Assembly (NCBI GenBank): GCA_003818675.1
Contig: RPPD01000013.1
Location: forward strand, 1-13,437
DNA from: Spirochaetaceae bacterium
GTDB taxonomy: Bacteria > Spirochaetota > Spirochaetia > SZUA-6 > RPPD01
DNA length: 13,437 nt
Reading direction: 5' to 3'
In this document: positions 7,722-12,844 of the stretch, in pieces
Layout of the letters: every line of letters starts with the position of its first letter
How positions within the stretch are numbered: the stretch's first letter is position 1
Notes under the pieces: generated by a model
Seen by the model: the letters and a program-made list of their open reading frames with translations, nothing else
The model's database searches: none
What the model was told of the DNA's origin: nothing
Translations under genes and position numbers: made by a program

Positions 7722-7761
7722 GCGCCTGTCGTATAGTGGTTATTACCTTAGCCTTCCAAGC
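7722..7761 (+). tRNA. tRNA-Gly(TCC), 5' half only; probable element attachment site
   Basis: The segment reads as a tRNA up to the anticodon arm. Acceptor 5' strand GCGCCTG is 7722-7728, D arm GTAT-AGTGGTTA-TTAC is 7731-7746, anticodon stem TTAGC is 7748-7752, and loop CTTCCAA is 7753-7759 with anticodon TCC (glycine, codon GGA). The 3' anticodon strand should be GCTAA but reads GCCAT. No variable loop, T arm or CAGGCGC acceptor partner follows in the next 160 bases. The gene is therefore cut at about 7759-7761, 167 bp before the integrase gene. The best reading is an attL or attR junction in the anticodon arm. The 3' half should lie at the other end of the element, outside this window. Confidence 0.7.
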
Positions 7762-7927
7762 CATTTAAAGCGCAATTTTCCCTTTCCATCGCTTTTTATA
7801 GTTTTTAAAAAGCTTTGAGAACTTAAACAATTCCGTCAAAAAACCCCTTTCACTCTTTACAACACTTGCCAAAGGTTTTTGGCTAATTGCTGTAAAAATT
7901 GCTGTAACTCAATCCAAGGGGGGAACC
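7762..7927. other. Integrase leader region: first element DNA after the tRNA break
   Basis: No gene is seen in these 166 bases. They hold an 8-bp A+T-rich hairpin (GCTTTTTA 7791-7798 with TAAAAAGC 7806-7813), a 6-bp hairpin (GCCAAA 7868-7873 with TTTGGC 7878-7883, GGTT loop) and a 12-bp-period direct repeat at 7885-7907. These are plausible integrase arm sites or operators. No convincing promoter for int was found. Confidence 0.45.
7885..7907 (+). repeat. Two direct repeats AATTGCTGTAA, 12-bp period, before int
   Basis: AATTGCTGTAA occurs at 7885-7895 and again at 7897-7907, 20 bases before the int ATG. The core GCTGTAA reappears in the operon promoter near 11946 and in the repeat cluster at 12928-12952, so it may be a binding site for an element-encoded protein. 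Confidence 0.55.
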
Positions 7928-8749
7928 ATGAATAATCTTGTTGTCTGTGACAAACATTATTTGAAGCATTCTGAAGAGTTTTTGCAGTTCGTCGGTGAAG
8001 CACCGGCCAACGTGCAAGAGTTTTGCATCAAGGCCAACGAGTTCTTAAAGGTCAAGGCTTTTAGTTATGCGCCCGCCACTTTGTCGCTTTTGCGCGTCGG
8101 TCTGAAAAAAACCATCATGCAGACCCTCGGAGACAAGCAGTACAATTCAGTCTACAAGGAGGCGCTTGATTCTGCTTTCCGGCAAAACGTACCGGTCATC
8201 AAGGCGGACAAGGCCGTCCGGGAAACCAAATATCTGAAAAGGCATGAAGTAGAAACGCTCCTGAAAAACTGCACTACAAGAGTAAGTTTACTTGTCCAGT
8301 TTCTTTTCTTCACTGGATGCCGTATCAGTGAGGCGCTCAATCTCCGCCTTTCAGACTGCAAGCCGTCCGGCCAGCTTGTCGCCCTGCGGATTCTTGGCAA
8401 AGGCCGCAAAGAAAGAATCCTGAATATACCGGTTTCGCTGTTTGAAAAGCTCCAGGAGTTCTACAAAGGCGAGCACTATCTATTTGAAACCAGGAACCAC
8501 CACCGATGGAACAACGCCGCTTTCTACAGGGAACTAAAAAGGCAAGCTCTCAAACATATTGGAAAGCACGTTCACCCCCATATGTTAAGGCATTCACTAT
8601 GCAGTTATCTTTTGAATGACCGCAATGTATCGATTGCCCAGGTGTCAAAAATGCTCGGGCATAGTTCTATAAAAATCACGGTTGATATGTATCATCATGG
8701 AGCGCCGGAGTATGGGCAGCTGTTTGATGAGAAAGGGGATCTGAAATGA
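7928..8749 (+). CDS. int: Tyrosine recombinase / integrase
   Basis: 273 aa. A short N-terminal SAM-like core-binding region (about 15-95) precedes the catalytic domain. All active residues are present: R132 (TGCRISEAL), K158 (GKGRKER), H218 and R221 (HPHMLRHS), H245 (MLGHSS) and nucleophile Y255 (VDMYHH). It should recombine the element with its chromosomal att site, here the tRNA-Gly anticodon arm just upstream. The ATG has AAGGGGGGA upstream. The protein is shorter than lambda-type integrases and lacks an obvious arm-binding domain, so it resembles XerC/D-like recombinases of integrative elements. Its TGA abuts the stop codon of the convergent small gene. Confidence 0.95.
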   Translation: MNNLVVCDKHYLKHSEEFLQFVGEAPANVQEFCIKANEFLKVKAFSYAPATLSLLRVGLKKTIMQTLGDKQYNSVYKEALDSAFRQNVPVIKADKAVRETKYLKRHEVETLLKNCTTRVSLLVQFLFFTGCRISEALNLRLSDCKPSGQLVALRILGKGRKERILNIPVSLFEKLQEFYKGEHYLFETRNHHRWNNAAFYRELKRQALKHIGKHVHPHMLRHSLCSYLLNDRNVSIAQVSKMLGHSSIKITVDMYHHGAPEYGQLFDEKGDLK

Positions 8750-8989
8750 TTATTTTTTCTTTTTTTTAATAAGTAGACTTGAAATTATAAATATCGCACT
8801 TTTCAAATTGGAGCTATTGATCGATGTTGATTCATTACAACTATTTAATTCAGGATACTCTGTAAATATTTGATCAGTAGTTTTCCGAGGAATAATTAAT
8901 ATTTCAGAATCATTGGTAGAAATTACATTTTTAATAAAATTACCCTCATCTTTTGGAATAAACGCTTGTATACTATGCTTTTCTTTCAT
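8750..8989 (-). CDS. Small protein of unknown function with hydrophobic, oligo-lysine C terminus
   Basis: 79 aa from the ATG at 8989 (82 aa from the ATG at 8998). The inner ATG is preferred because it forms an ATGA overlap with the stop of the GAF-protein gene and has AAAAGG nine bases upstream; the outer ATG directly abuts that AAAAGG. No family is recognised. The middle is polar (FIKNVISTNDSEILIIPRKT). The end is a short hydrophobic stretch SAIFIISSLLI followed by five lysines, which could be a short membrane anchor. The lysines are coded by an A-rich run prone to slippage, so the true end could vary. Coupling to the 2TM-GAF gene suggests that the two work together. Confidence 0.6.
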   Translation of the reverse strand: MKEKHSIQAFIPKDEGNFIKNVISTNDSEILIIPRKTTDQIFTEYPELNSCNESTSINSSNLKSAIFIISSLLIKKKKK

Positions 8990-9693
8990 CTCTGACATCC
9001 TTTTAGATAAGGTACCATGAATGAGGCTATTTTGGGAAGTATTGCATCGCGTTTGAGTTGTTCGAACGTATTTTCCTCAGCAGAATCCATAAAAATTACA
9101 CCAAAAACATTTCTTCGGTTATCTTTGACAGGTATAGATAAATAACTCTTCCTGTCGCTACGAAGTTTTTTAGCTTCAGCCTCTGTAAAACCAAAGTTCA
9201 TCATTTGATTAACAAAAGGTATACCTTTCTTTATAATATAACGAATTATTGGTAAATCGTCATTTTTATTACCTTCCCTATAGGCCTGTCCGGCCACACC
9301 TTTTGTAATTGGCAGACCATTGACAAATGAACCATAATAATTGTCATCGTCCTGTTCAGGATAGTATGGTGTCACTTGTCTCAATATTTTGCTTTGCTTA
9401 TCAAATAAATATATCATAATTCTGGTCAAAGAGTCTTTTTTAAAGTTTAGAGTATCGTAGACGCCCCTGATATACATAATAAAGTCAGTAACTTTTTTCG
9501 CGTGGGTTTCTTTATTTTCAAGCCATTGAATACATATGAAACAAATAATGATTAAAGCAACAAGAGACCCTAAATACCAAATCCAGTTTGCGTCATTTTT
9601 GTCGATAACAATTGTCAAAATCGGGCAGACAGCTAAAAGTATATTCAGTCCAAATTTGCGCCATTTAACAAAAAAGTCTTTCAATATTTTCAT
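8986..9693 (-). CDS. Two-TM membrane protein with C-terminal GAF-like domain
   Basis: 235 aa from the ATG at 9693. There are two membrane segments (about 14-30 and 37-57, short loop between), a linker rich in charged residues, then a domain from about 75 to 225. Its layout is LTRIMIYLFDKQSKIL, GLPITKGVAGQAYREG, SYLSIPVKDN and FGVIFMDSAEENTFEQ, which matches the GAF fold (ligand-binding sensor). No kinase, cyclase, GGDEF or DNA-binding output domain follows, so output may go through the coupled small protein. The frame is open to TTG 9735, but that TTG is part of the promoter -35 box. The gene is visibly A+T-rich against its neighbours, which marks acquired cargo. Confidence 0.75.
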   Translation of the reverse strand: MKILKDFFVKWRKFGLNILLAVCPILTIVIDKNDANWIWYLGSLVALIIICFICIQWLENKETHAKKVTDFIMYIRGVYDTLNFKKDSLTRIMIYLFDKQSKILRQVTPYYPEQDDDNYYGSFVNGLPITKGVAGQAYREGNKNDDLPIIRYIIKKGIPFVNQMMNFGFTEAEAKKLRSDRKSYLSIPVKDNRRNVFGVIFMDSAEENTFEQLKRDAILPKIASFMVPYLKGCQR

Positions 9694-9707
9694 GGTACTA
9701 ATATAAA

Positions 9708-9735
9708 ATGATAATTTATACGGATTTACTGTCAA
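9708..9735 (-). promoter_or_regulatory. Strong promoter for the 2TM-GAF gene pair, near-leaderless
   Basis: On the minus strand a perfect TTGACA (9735-9730), a 16-bp spacer and TATCAT (9713-9708). The start would fall near 9701, only about eight bases before the ATG at 9693, and no Shine-Dalgarno site fits in between. Confidence 0.65.
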
Positions 9736-9926
9736 GTACTTTTTTATATGTGATAAAACGTATCGGTGCTTCCAAATTATATGAAAAAACCATTGCCAGA
9801 CGCGCGAGGATGCCCCAGGTTCAATCTTTCGCGGCCTGGACGTGTTTCACCATACCACCTTGAAAAATTAAGCGCCTGAAACAATGATATTTTGGATCTG
9901 CAACACAACATACACTTTTCAGCCAT
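9736..9926. other. Intergenic stretch between GAF-gene promoter and operon terminator
   Basis: No supported gene is seen here. The whole gene-free stretch from the GAF-protein ATG (9693) to the end of the small-gene operon (10026) is about 330 bases. It holds the GAF promoter, this segment, the terminator at 9927-9960 and a 65-base operon 3' region. Confidence 0.5.
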
Positions 9927-9960
9927 AAAAAAAGGCCGCCAGGTGAAAAGTCTGACGGCC
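9927..9960 (-). terminator. Rho-independent terminator of the small-gene operon
   Basis: On the minus strand GGCCGTCAG (9960-9952), a nine-base loop and CTGGCGGCC (9942-9934) form a nine-pair G+C-rich stem with one G-U pair, followed directly by seven T (9933-9927). It lies 65 bases after the last operon gene. Confidence 0.88.
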
Positions 9961-10025
9961 AGGGAGGAGACGCGGGAGCGGATTTGACAACGCCCACCGC
10001 TATAAAAAGCTTTTCAGCTTCGAAG

Positions 10026-10205
10026 TCATCCTGACATAAGAGCCGGAATCACTTCATACCGCGTGTATGGTCCGCAAGGAACCCGGCCACTGTACGGGAC
10101 ACCGTTTTTCGTAGTGACGGCGCCTGGCGTGATGACATAAACGTCCGTGTCAAGCAAACCTGCCAGGCGCTTTTCGATAGCGCCAATTCTTTGCTTATTC
10201 ATCAT
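10026..10205 (-). CDS. 59-aa hypothetical protein, last gene of the small-gene operon
   Basis: It reads MMNKQRIGAIEKRLAGLLDT, then DVYVITPGAVTTKNGVPYSG and RVPCGPYTRYEVIPALMSG. AGGGGG lies before two adjacent ATGs (10205 and 10202); the second has the better spacing (six bases). It overlaps the end of the upstream gene by 8-11 bases, as expected in a tight operon, and ends before a clear terminator. A basic, helical start is followed by a Pro/Gly-rich beta-like segment. No family is recognised. Inverted 9-bp words (GCGCCTGGC 10120-10128 and GCCAGGCGC 10162-10170) lie inside it. Confidence 0.65.
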   Translation of the reverse strand: MMNKQRIGAIEKRLAGLLDTDVYVITPGAVTTKNGVPYSGRVPCGPYTRYEVIPALMSG

Positions 10206-10506
10206 GAACCCCCTGGACTGTCACGCAGTCCGGCGCAAGTTTGAGGTCGTAACCGCCGTGCACATTGATTACGTGTTTATCATCTTCAAAGCAGTGCGGC
10301 GCACGGCTCCCCAGGTAAGATTCCAACGGTGTACCGTCCAGGCCGCCGCCGTGCACGTGGACGCTTGGCACCATGTGCGCCGGTCGCTTCTTCGTCCCGC
10401 GAATCTTTGTTATGCAATGCGGACACCGGACGTACAAAAGCCGTTGCCCCTTGTTCGCCCGGTCCGTGCAAATTTCGACCTTGAAAACTCCAGCTATTGC
10501 AGTCAT
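10195..10506 (-). CDS. 103-aa hypothetical protein with CPHC zinc-binding motif
   Basis: The sequence has VRCPHC at about 27-32, which looks like half of a zinc ribbon. Later Cys/His residues (HVHGGG, PHCFEDD, APDC) could supply the other ligands. The ribosome site GGAGGTG is seven bases upstream. The ATG overlaps the previous stop as ATGA. No known family is recognised. Mom or com-like phage zinc-finger regulators have similar small CxxC ribbons, but the similarity is too weak for a call. It is one of two CPHC proteins in the operon. Confidence 0.7.
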   Translation of the reverse strand: MTAIAGVFKVEICTDRANKGQRLLYVRCPHCITKIRGTKKRPAHMVPSVHVHGGGLDGTPLESYLGSRAPHCFEDDKHVINVHGGYDLKLAPDCVTVQGVHDE

Positions 10507-10799
10507 GATCGCACCTCCGGCAGCTTCTGGATCGCTTCTTCGATCCTGCGGAGCCGCGCTTCCATTTCCAATTCAAGAGAAAGACGCAACAGGCCCGTGA
10601 AACAATTCAATCCGTACACAAGGCCCGTGTATGTCGCCCGGTCGAGTTCGCCTCGACCGAATGCCGCAATGATGCCTTGAAACGTGCCGATTGTCGCCGG
10701 GACATCTTGGATGTGAATATCCTGATAGATGGTCGGTGTCAAACGTACCTTGTCGGCGCGCCGTTTTTGCGCGCGCTGTTTGCTTGCTTTTCCTGCCAT
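10503..10799 (-). CDS. 98-aa hypothetical protein, basic N terminus and helical C terminus
   Basis: It begins MAGKASKQRAQKRRADK, a very basic and probably nucleic-acid-contacting segment. From about 40 it is helical: FQGIIAAFGRGELDRATYTG, then LVYGLNCFTGLLRLSLELEM and EARLRRIEEAIQKL, with a coiled-coil-like end. This GELD...LVYGL...E-x-R layout recurs in small proteins of phages and other mobile elements, but I know of no assigned function. The frame is open further upstream, but the ATG at 10799, five bases after the previous stop and with GGAG upstream, fits the operon spacing. Confidence 0.7.
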   Translation of the reverse strand: MAGKASKQRAQKRRADKVRLTPTIYQDIHIQDVPATIGTFQGIIAAFGRGELDRATYTGLVYGLNCFTGLLRLSLELEMEARLRRIEEAIQKLPEVRS

Positions 10800-10804
10800 G
10801 TGCT

Positions 10805-11020
10805 TTACAACTCCGGATTTTCTTGCAGTTTTTCCATCCGCAAAAGGTCGATGCGTGCCACAAAGTCCCGCCAAGATTTCGTTGACATAGCGGTGAACTT
10901 TTGATCCAGCAGTTCGTTAATCCTGGCCGTGCGCTCTTCGGGCGTTCGCCTGGTCACGTCGCCAGGAGCGCCCAGGCGATCAATGGCACGTTCCAGCTTT
11001 TCGATGGTCTCTGTTTTCAT
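10805..11020 (-). CDS. 71-aa hypothetical helical protein
   Basis: It reads MKTETIEKLERAIDRLGAPG, then DVTRRTPEERTARINELLDQ and KFTAMSTKSWRDFVARIDLL. It is highly charged and predicted almost all helix. The ATG at 11020 has GAGG six bases before it and lies one base after the previous stop; a GTG at 11032 is the alternative. No family is recognised. Confidence 0.68.
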   Translation of the reverse strand: MKTETIEKLERAIDRLGAPGDVTRRTPEERTARINELLDQKFTAMSTKSWRDFVARIDLLRMEKLQENPEL

Positions 11021-11021
11021 G

Positions 11022-11405
11022 TCAGACCTCACGGAAGCGATGATTTTGGTTCACCGGACAAACGAGCAAGCCGTCTTTTGCTTTGCGCAAAAGCGGAAGC
11101 AAACCGCCGACGGCAAAAGGCACAGCGTAATTGTATTCTTGGCAATATGCGGTTACCTGCGGCGCGTAACGAGTGGCGACGCAGTGAGGGCATGGTATCG
11201 CCGTCTTAACGCCGGGGAATTTCGCAATGCCCTTGACGATTGCGTCAAGTTCTTTTTGCGCCTTCTGGTTGGCGGCTTTGATCGCCGCTTCACGTTTTGC
11301 GGCGGCGGCGGCTTCATCGCGGGCTTTTGCTTCAAGTTCAAGGCGGCGCGCTTTCAAATCCGCGACGGTCCCGTCAAGTTGGGTAATTTCCTGTTCTGCT
11401 TTCAT
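11022..11405 (-). CDS. 127-aa hypothetical protein: coiled coil plus CPHC zinc-ribbon-like end
   Basis: Residues 1-60 form a coiled coil rich in Ala, Glu, Lys and Arg (LKARRLELEAKARDEAAAAA). After residue 70 come CPHC, an isolated Cys (AYCQEYNY) and a final CPVNQNHRF, which can form a zinc ribbon. The ribosome site AGGAGA is eight bases upstream. The ATG is one base after the previous stop. A structural or scaffold role, or DNA/RNA binding, is possible; nothing firmer can be said. Confidence 0.72.
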   Translation of the reverse strand: MKAEQEITQLDGTVADLKARRLELEAKARDEAAAAAKREAAIKAANQKAQKELDAIVKGIAKFPGVKTAIPCPHCVATRYAPQVTAYCQEYNYAVPFAVGGLLPLLRKAKDGLLVCPVNQNHRFREV

Positions 11406-11406
11406 T

Positions 11407-11670
11407 TTAGTTGTCTCCTGTGTTTGTGTCGTCGAAATCTGACGATTCGTCTTTTAGCGCATCCGCCATTTCGTCAGTCAACAACGGATTATCCCGCGCC
11501 GTTGAAAAATCTTTTTTCTTTGGCACCGGGAAAAACCCCGCGTGATCTGCTGTGAGATTTCCTTTTTTCGCGTTAAACTGCACGCCGTTCCCACGTGCGA
11601 GGGCTATGTCCCAAAGGTCCGCCGCACCTGTGCCAACTGTAGGGACGATCATCTGCAATCTGCATATCAT
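11407..11670 (-). CDS. 87-aa hypothetical protein with acidic tail
   Basis: The first half is mixed (MIVPTVGTGAADLWDIALAR, GNGVQFNAKKGNLTADHAGF), then FPVPKKKDFSTARDNPLLTD and a strongly acidic end (DESSDFDDTNTGDN). The ATG overlaps the RHH gene stop as ATGA, with GAGG upstream. No family is recognised. The RHH protein and this one are the first two cistrons, as in antitoxin-toxin pairs, but no toxin fold is visible here. Confidence 0.68.
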   Translation of the reverse strand: MICRLQMIVPTVGTGAADLWDIALARGNGVQFNAKKGNLTADHAGFFPVPKKKDFSTARDNPLLTDEMADALKDESSDFDDTNTGDN

Positions 11671-11825
11671 GACGGCCTCGCTTTTTTGGCCGGACTTGCT
11701 GACTGAAGGCGTCGGCGTATGACCTGTGACAAGGACAAATCTTCAGCTTGCGCTTCAGCGCAAAGCTTTTCTTTAAGCGCTGTTGACACTTGCGCCGCTA
11801 TGATAGTGAGATTTTTATTTTCCAT
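11667..11825 (-). CDS. 52-aa ribbon-helix-helix (Arc/CopG-like) DNA-binding protein
   Basis: It reads MENKNLTIIAAQVSTALKEK, then LCAEAQAEDLSLSQVIRRRL and a basic tail QSASPAKKARPS. The beta strand (LTIIAAQV), helix A (TALKEKLCAEAQAE), turn (DLSLS) and helix B (SQVIRRRL) match the ribbon-helix-helix fold. Such proteins bind DNA as dimers and often repress their own operon. The ribosome site GAGGTG is five bases upstream. The stop overlaps the next ATG (ATGA). It is the first gene of the operon, directly behind an operator-like inverted repeat, so self-repression is likely. It is not a normal antitoxin pair on sight. Confidence 0.75.
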   Translation of the reverse strand: MENKNLTIIAAQVSTALKEKLCAEAQAEDLSLSQVIRRRLQSASPAKKARPS

Positions 11826-11830
11826 TTGTT

Positions 11831-11854
11831 CACCTCAAAAAGTAGGATTGAGGT
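11831..11854 (-). promoter_or_regulatory. Hairpin that can hide the ribosome site of the RHH gene
   Basis: In the mRNA ACCTCA (11854-11849) can pair with TGAGGT (11837-11832) across an 11-base loop. The second arm contains the Shine-Dalgarno bases GAGGTG of the RHH gene, so folding would block translation of the first cistron and perhaps of the coupled genes behind it. Confidence 0.5.
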
Positions 11855-11932
11855 TTTCTACAGTTGCACCGGTTGGCGCTTTTTATTGGAAGGGAGTTTC
11901 ATTCCTTGGCGGGTTCACCGCTTTTTAAATCT

Positions 11933-11969
11933 TGTATACAGTTTACAGCGTTTTTGAAATATTGTAAAC
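11933..11969 (-). promoter_or_regulatory. Promoter of the small-gene operon with operator-like inverted repeat
   Basis: On the minus strand TTTACA (11968-11963), a 17-bp spacer and TAAACT (11945-11940) form a fair promoter. GTTTACA (11941-11947) and TGTAAAC (11963-11969) are a perfect 7-bp inverted repeat, 22 bp centre to centre, covering both promoter boxes. An 8-bp palindrome TGTATACA (11933-11940) sits beside it at the start site. This is the layout of an autoregulated RHH operator. The leader of about 108 bases holds no other gene. Confidence 0.55.
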
Positions 11970-12057
11970 AGGCCAGGCGAAATATTTTTTATAAAAGAAA
12001 ACCACGTGTTGTATTGCATACCGCTTAAGCCGTATTAATCCAGTCGCAAAACATTGT

Positions 12058-12085
12058 TTGAAAAATAACCACTCTTTACTATACT
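12058..12085 (+). promoter_or_regulatory. Promoter for the exported-protein gene
   Basis: TTGAAA (12058-12063), a 16-bp spacer and TATACT (12080-12085), followed by the ribosome site GGGGG at 12093-12097. Confidence 0.6.
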
Positions 12086-12104
12086 TTTATATGGGGGTCC
12101 TACT

Positions 12105-12656
12105 ATGAAAAAAGCTTTTATCTTTTCAATTCTTCTATTTTCATGCTGCATGGTTTTCACTGATAATAATTTTCGTGATACAAAATGGGGAATGTCAATA
12201 GAAGAAGTAAGGAAGGTTGAAAAATCAGAATACGCTGATGCAACCAGTGATGGTCTATTTTTTAAAACAACTATCCAGAATGTGGATTGGATTATTTGTT
12301 ATTTTTTTGTGGATAACAAATTGTATAGAGCTGGATATATGACAAGTGAAAACTACACAAATACCAATAAATATTTTGAGATATATAATACATTTAGAGA
12401 TTTATTAATTGACAAATATGGCCAACCTATAAAAGAGGTAATAACGATCCCTGATATTTATAAAAATCATCCAGATTCAGGCCTTTTAATGGGACAAGTT
12501 ATTTATATCTCACATTGGGATTTCACAGATATTACTTTAGATATTACTGCACAGGGTGGGGATTTCAAGGCAAGAGTTGTTATATTGTATGCAAACAAAG
12601 AATTAGATGCGGTAAAAGTACAGCGGGATAGAGACGCTACAAAAAGCCAACTTTAA
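12105..12656 (+). CDS. Exported protein or lipoprotein of unknown function (KWGMS motif)
   Basis: 183 aa. A signal peptide MKKAFIFSILLFSCCMVFTD is clear. LFSC at 11-14 could be a relaxed spirochaetal lipobox, which would make it a lipoprotein; otherwise it is secreted. The mature part starts FRDTKWGMSIEEVRKVEKSE. The F-x-x-x-KWGMS-x-x-EV pattern, with a later LLIDKYGQP, is shared by small secreted proteins of several anaerobes, with no known function to my knowledge. The gene is A+T-rich, has its own promoter and GGGGG ribosome site, and lies alone between two leftward units, so it looks like cargo (moron-like). Confidence 0.78.
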   Translation: MKKAFIFSILLFSCCMVFTDNNFRDTKWGMSIEEVRKVEKSEYADATSDGLFFKTTIQNVDWIICYFFVDNKLYRAGYMTSENYTNTNKYFEIYNTFRDLLIDKYGQPIKEVITIPDIYKNHPDSGLLMGQVIYISHWDFTDITLDITAQGGDFKARVVILYANKELDAVKVQRDRDATKSQL

Positions 12657-12732
12657 CTAATGAGATATTAAAAACCTATTTAGCCTATTAACCTTATATC
12701 TTCCCCCAGTATGGTACGTAGGGAATTCAGCC

Positions 12733-12757
12733 AAAAAAACAGGCCCCCGGACGCCTG
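12733..12757 (-). terminator. Rho-independent terminator for leftward transcripts
   Basis: On the minus strand CAGGC (12757-12753), an eight-base G-rich loop and GCCTG (12744-12740) are followed at once by seven T (12739-12733). It would end transcripts from the replication gene. A wider fold also exists: CCGG (12747-12750) and CCTGG (12754-12758) pair with CCAGG and CCGG at 12770-12781 around an internal loop. Confidence 0.6.
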
Positions 12758-12791
12758 GCACATGGACTACCAGGACGCCGGAGACCCTAAA

Positions 12792-12810
12792 GCCCTGTGG
12801 GAGGCAGGGC
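12792..12810. repeat. Short G+C-rich hairpin
   Basis: GCCCTG (12792-12797) and CAGGGC (12805-12810) form a six-pair stem with a seven-base loop. On the minus strand TTTA follows. It may be a second weak terminator or part of the structured region beside the origin-like cluster. Confidence 0.4.
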
Positions 12811-12844
12811 AATTCTTATCCCCTCTGTAGTTCCGTTTTTCGTG

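Noticed and set aside
7580..7768. 62-aa plus ORF from GTG across the tRNA promoter and half-tRNA
   Set aside because: It overlaps the PUR promoter, tRNA promoter and tRNA; its start has no ribosome site.
7760..7927. Group I or other intron in the tRNA anticodon loop
   Set aside because: No 3' tRNA half or intron core is seen in the next few hundred bases, and an integrase gene follows instead.
9777..9926. 49-aa minus ORF (MAEKCMLCC...)
   Set aside because: It starts inside the T-run of the operon terminator, has no ribosome site, and shows no family resemblance.
10120..10170. 9-bp inverted repeat GCGCCTGGC/GCCAGGCGC, sharing GCGCCTG with the tRNA 5' end
   Set aside because: It lies in a coding region, arms are 33 bases apart, and GCGCCTG also occurs at 9872 by chance; not a second att site on this evidence.
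10147..10680. 177-aa plus ORF antisense to the 103-, 98- and 59-aa genes
   Set aside because: No ribosome site, opposite to coupled genes, no recognisable domain.
10929..11555. 208-aa plus ORF antisense to the small-gene operon
   Set aside because: It runs opposite to four well-spaced genes with ribosome sites; composition (Arg/Phe/Cys-rich) is that of an antisense frame.
11667..11670. RHH gene plus the 87-aa gene as a toxin-antitoxin pair
   Set aside because: The order and overlap fit, but the 87-aa protein shows no toxin fold (no RelE, MazF, PIN, HipA or Fic motif) and five more coupled genes follow.
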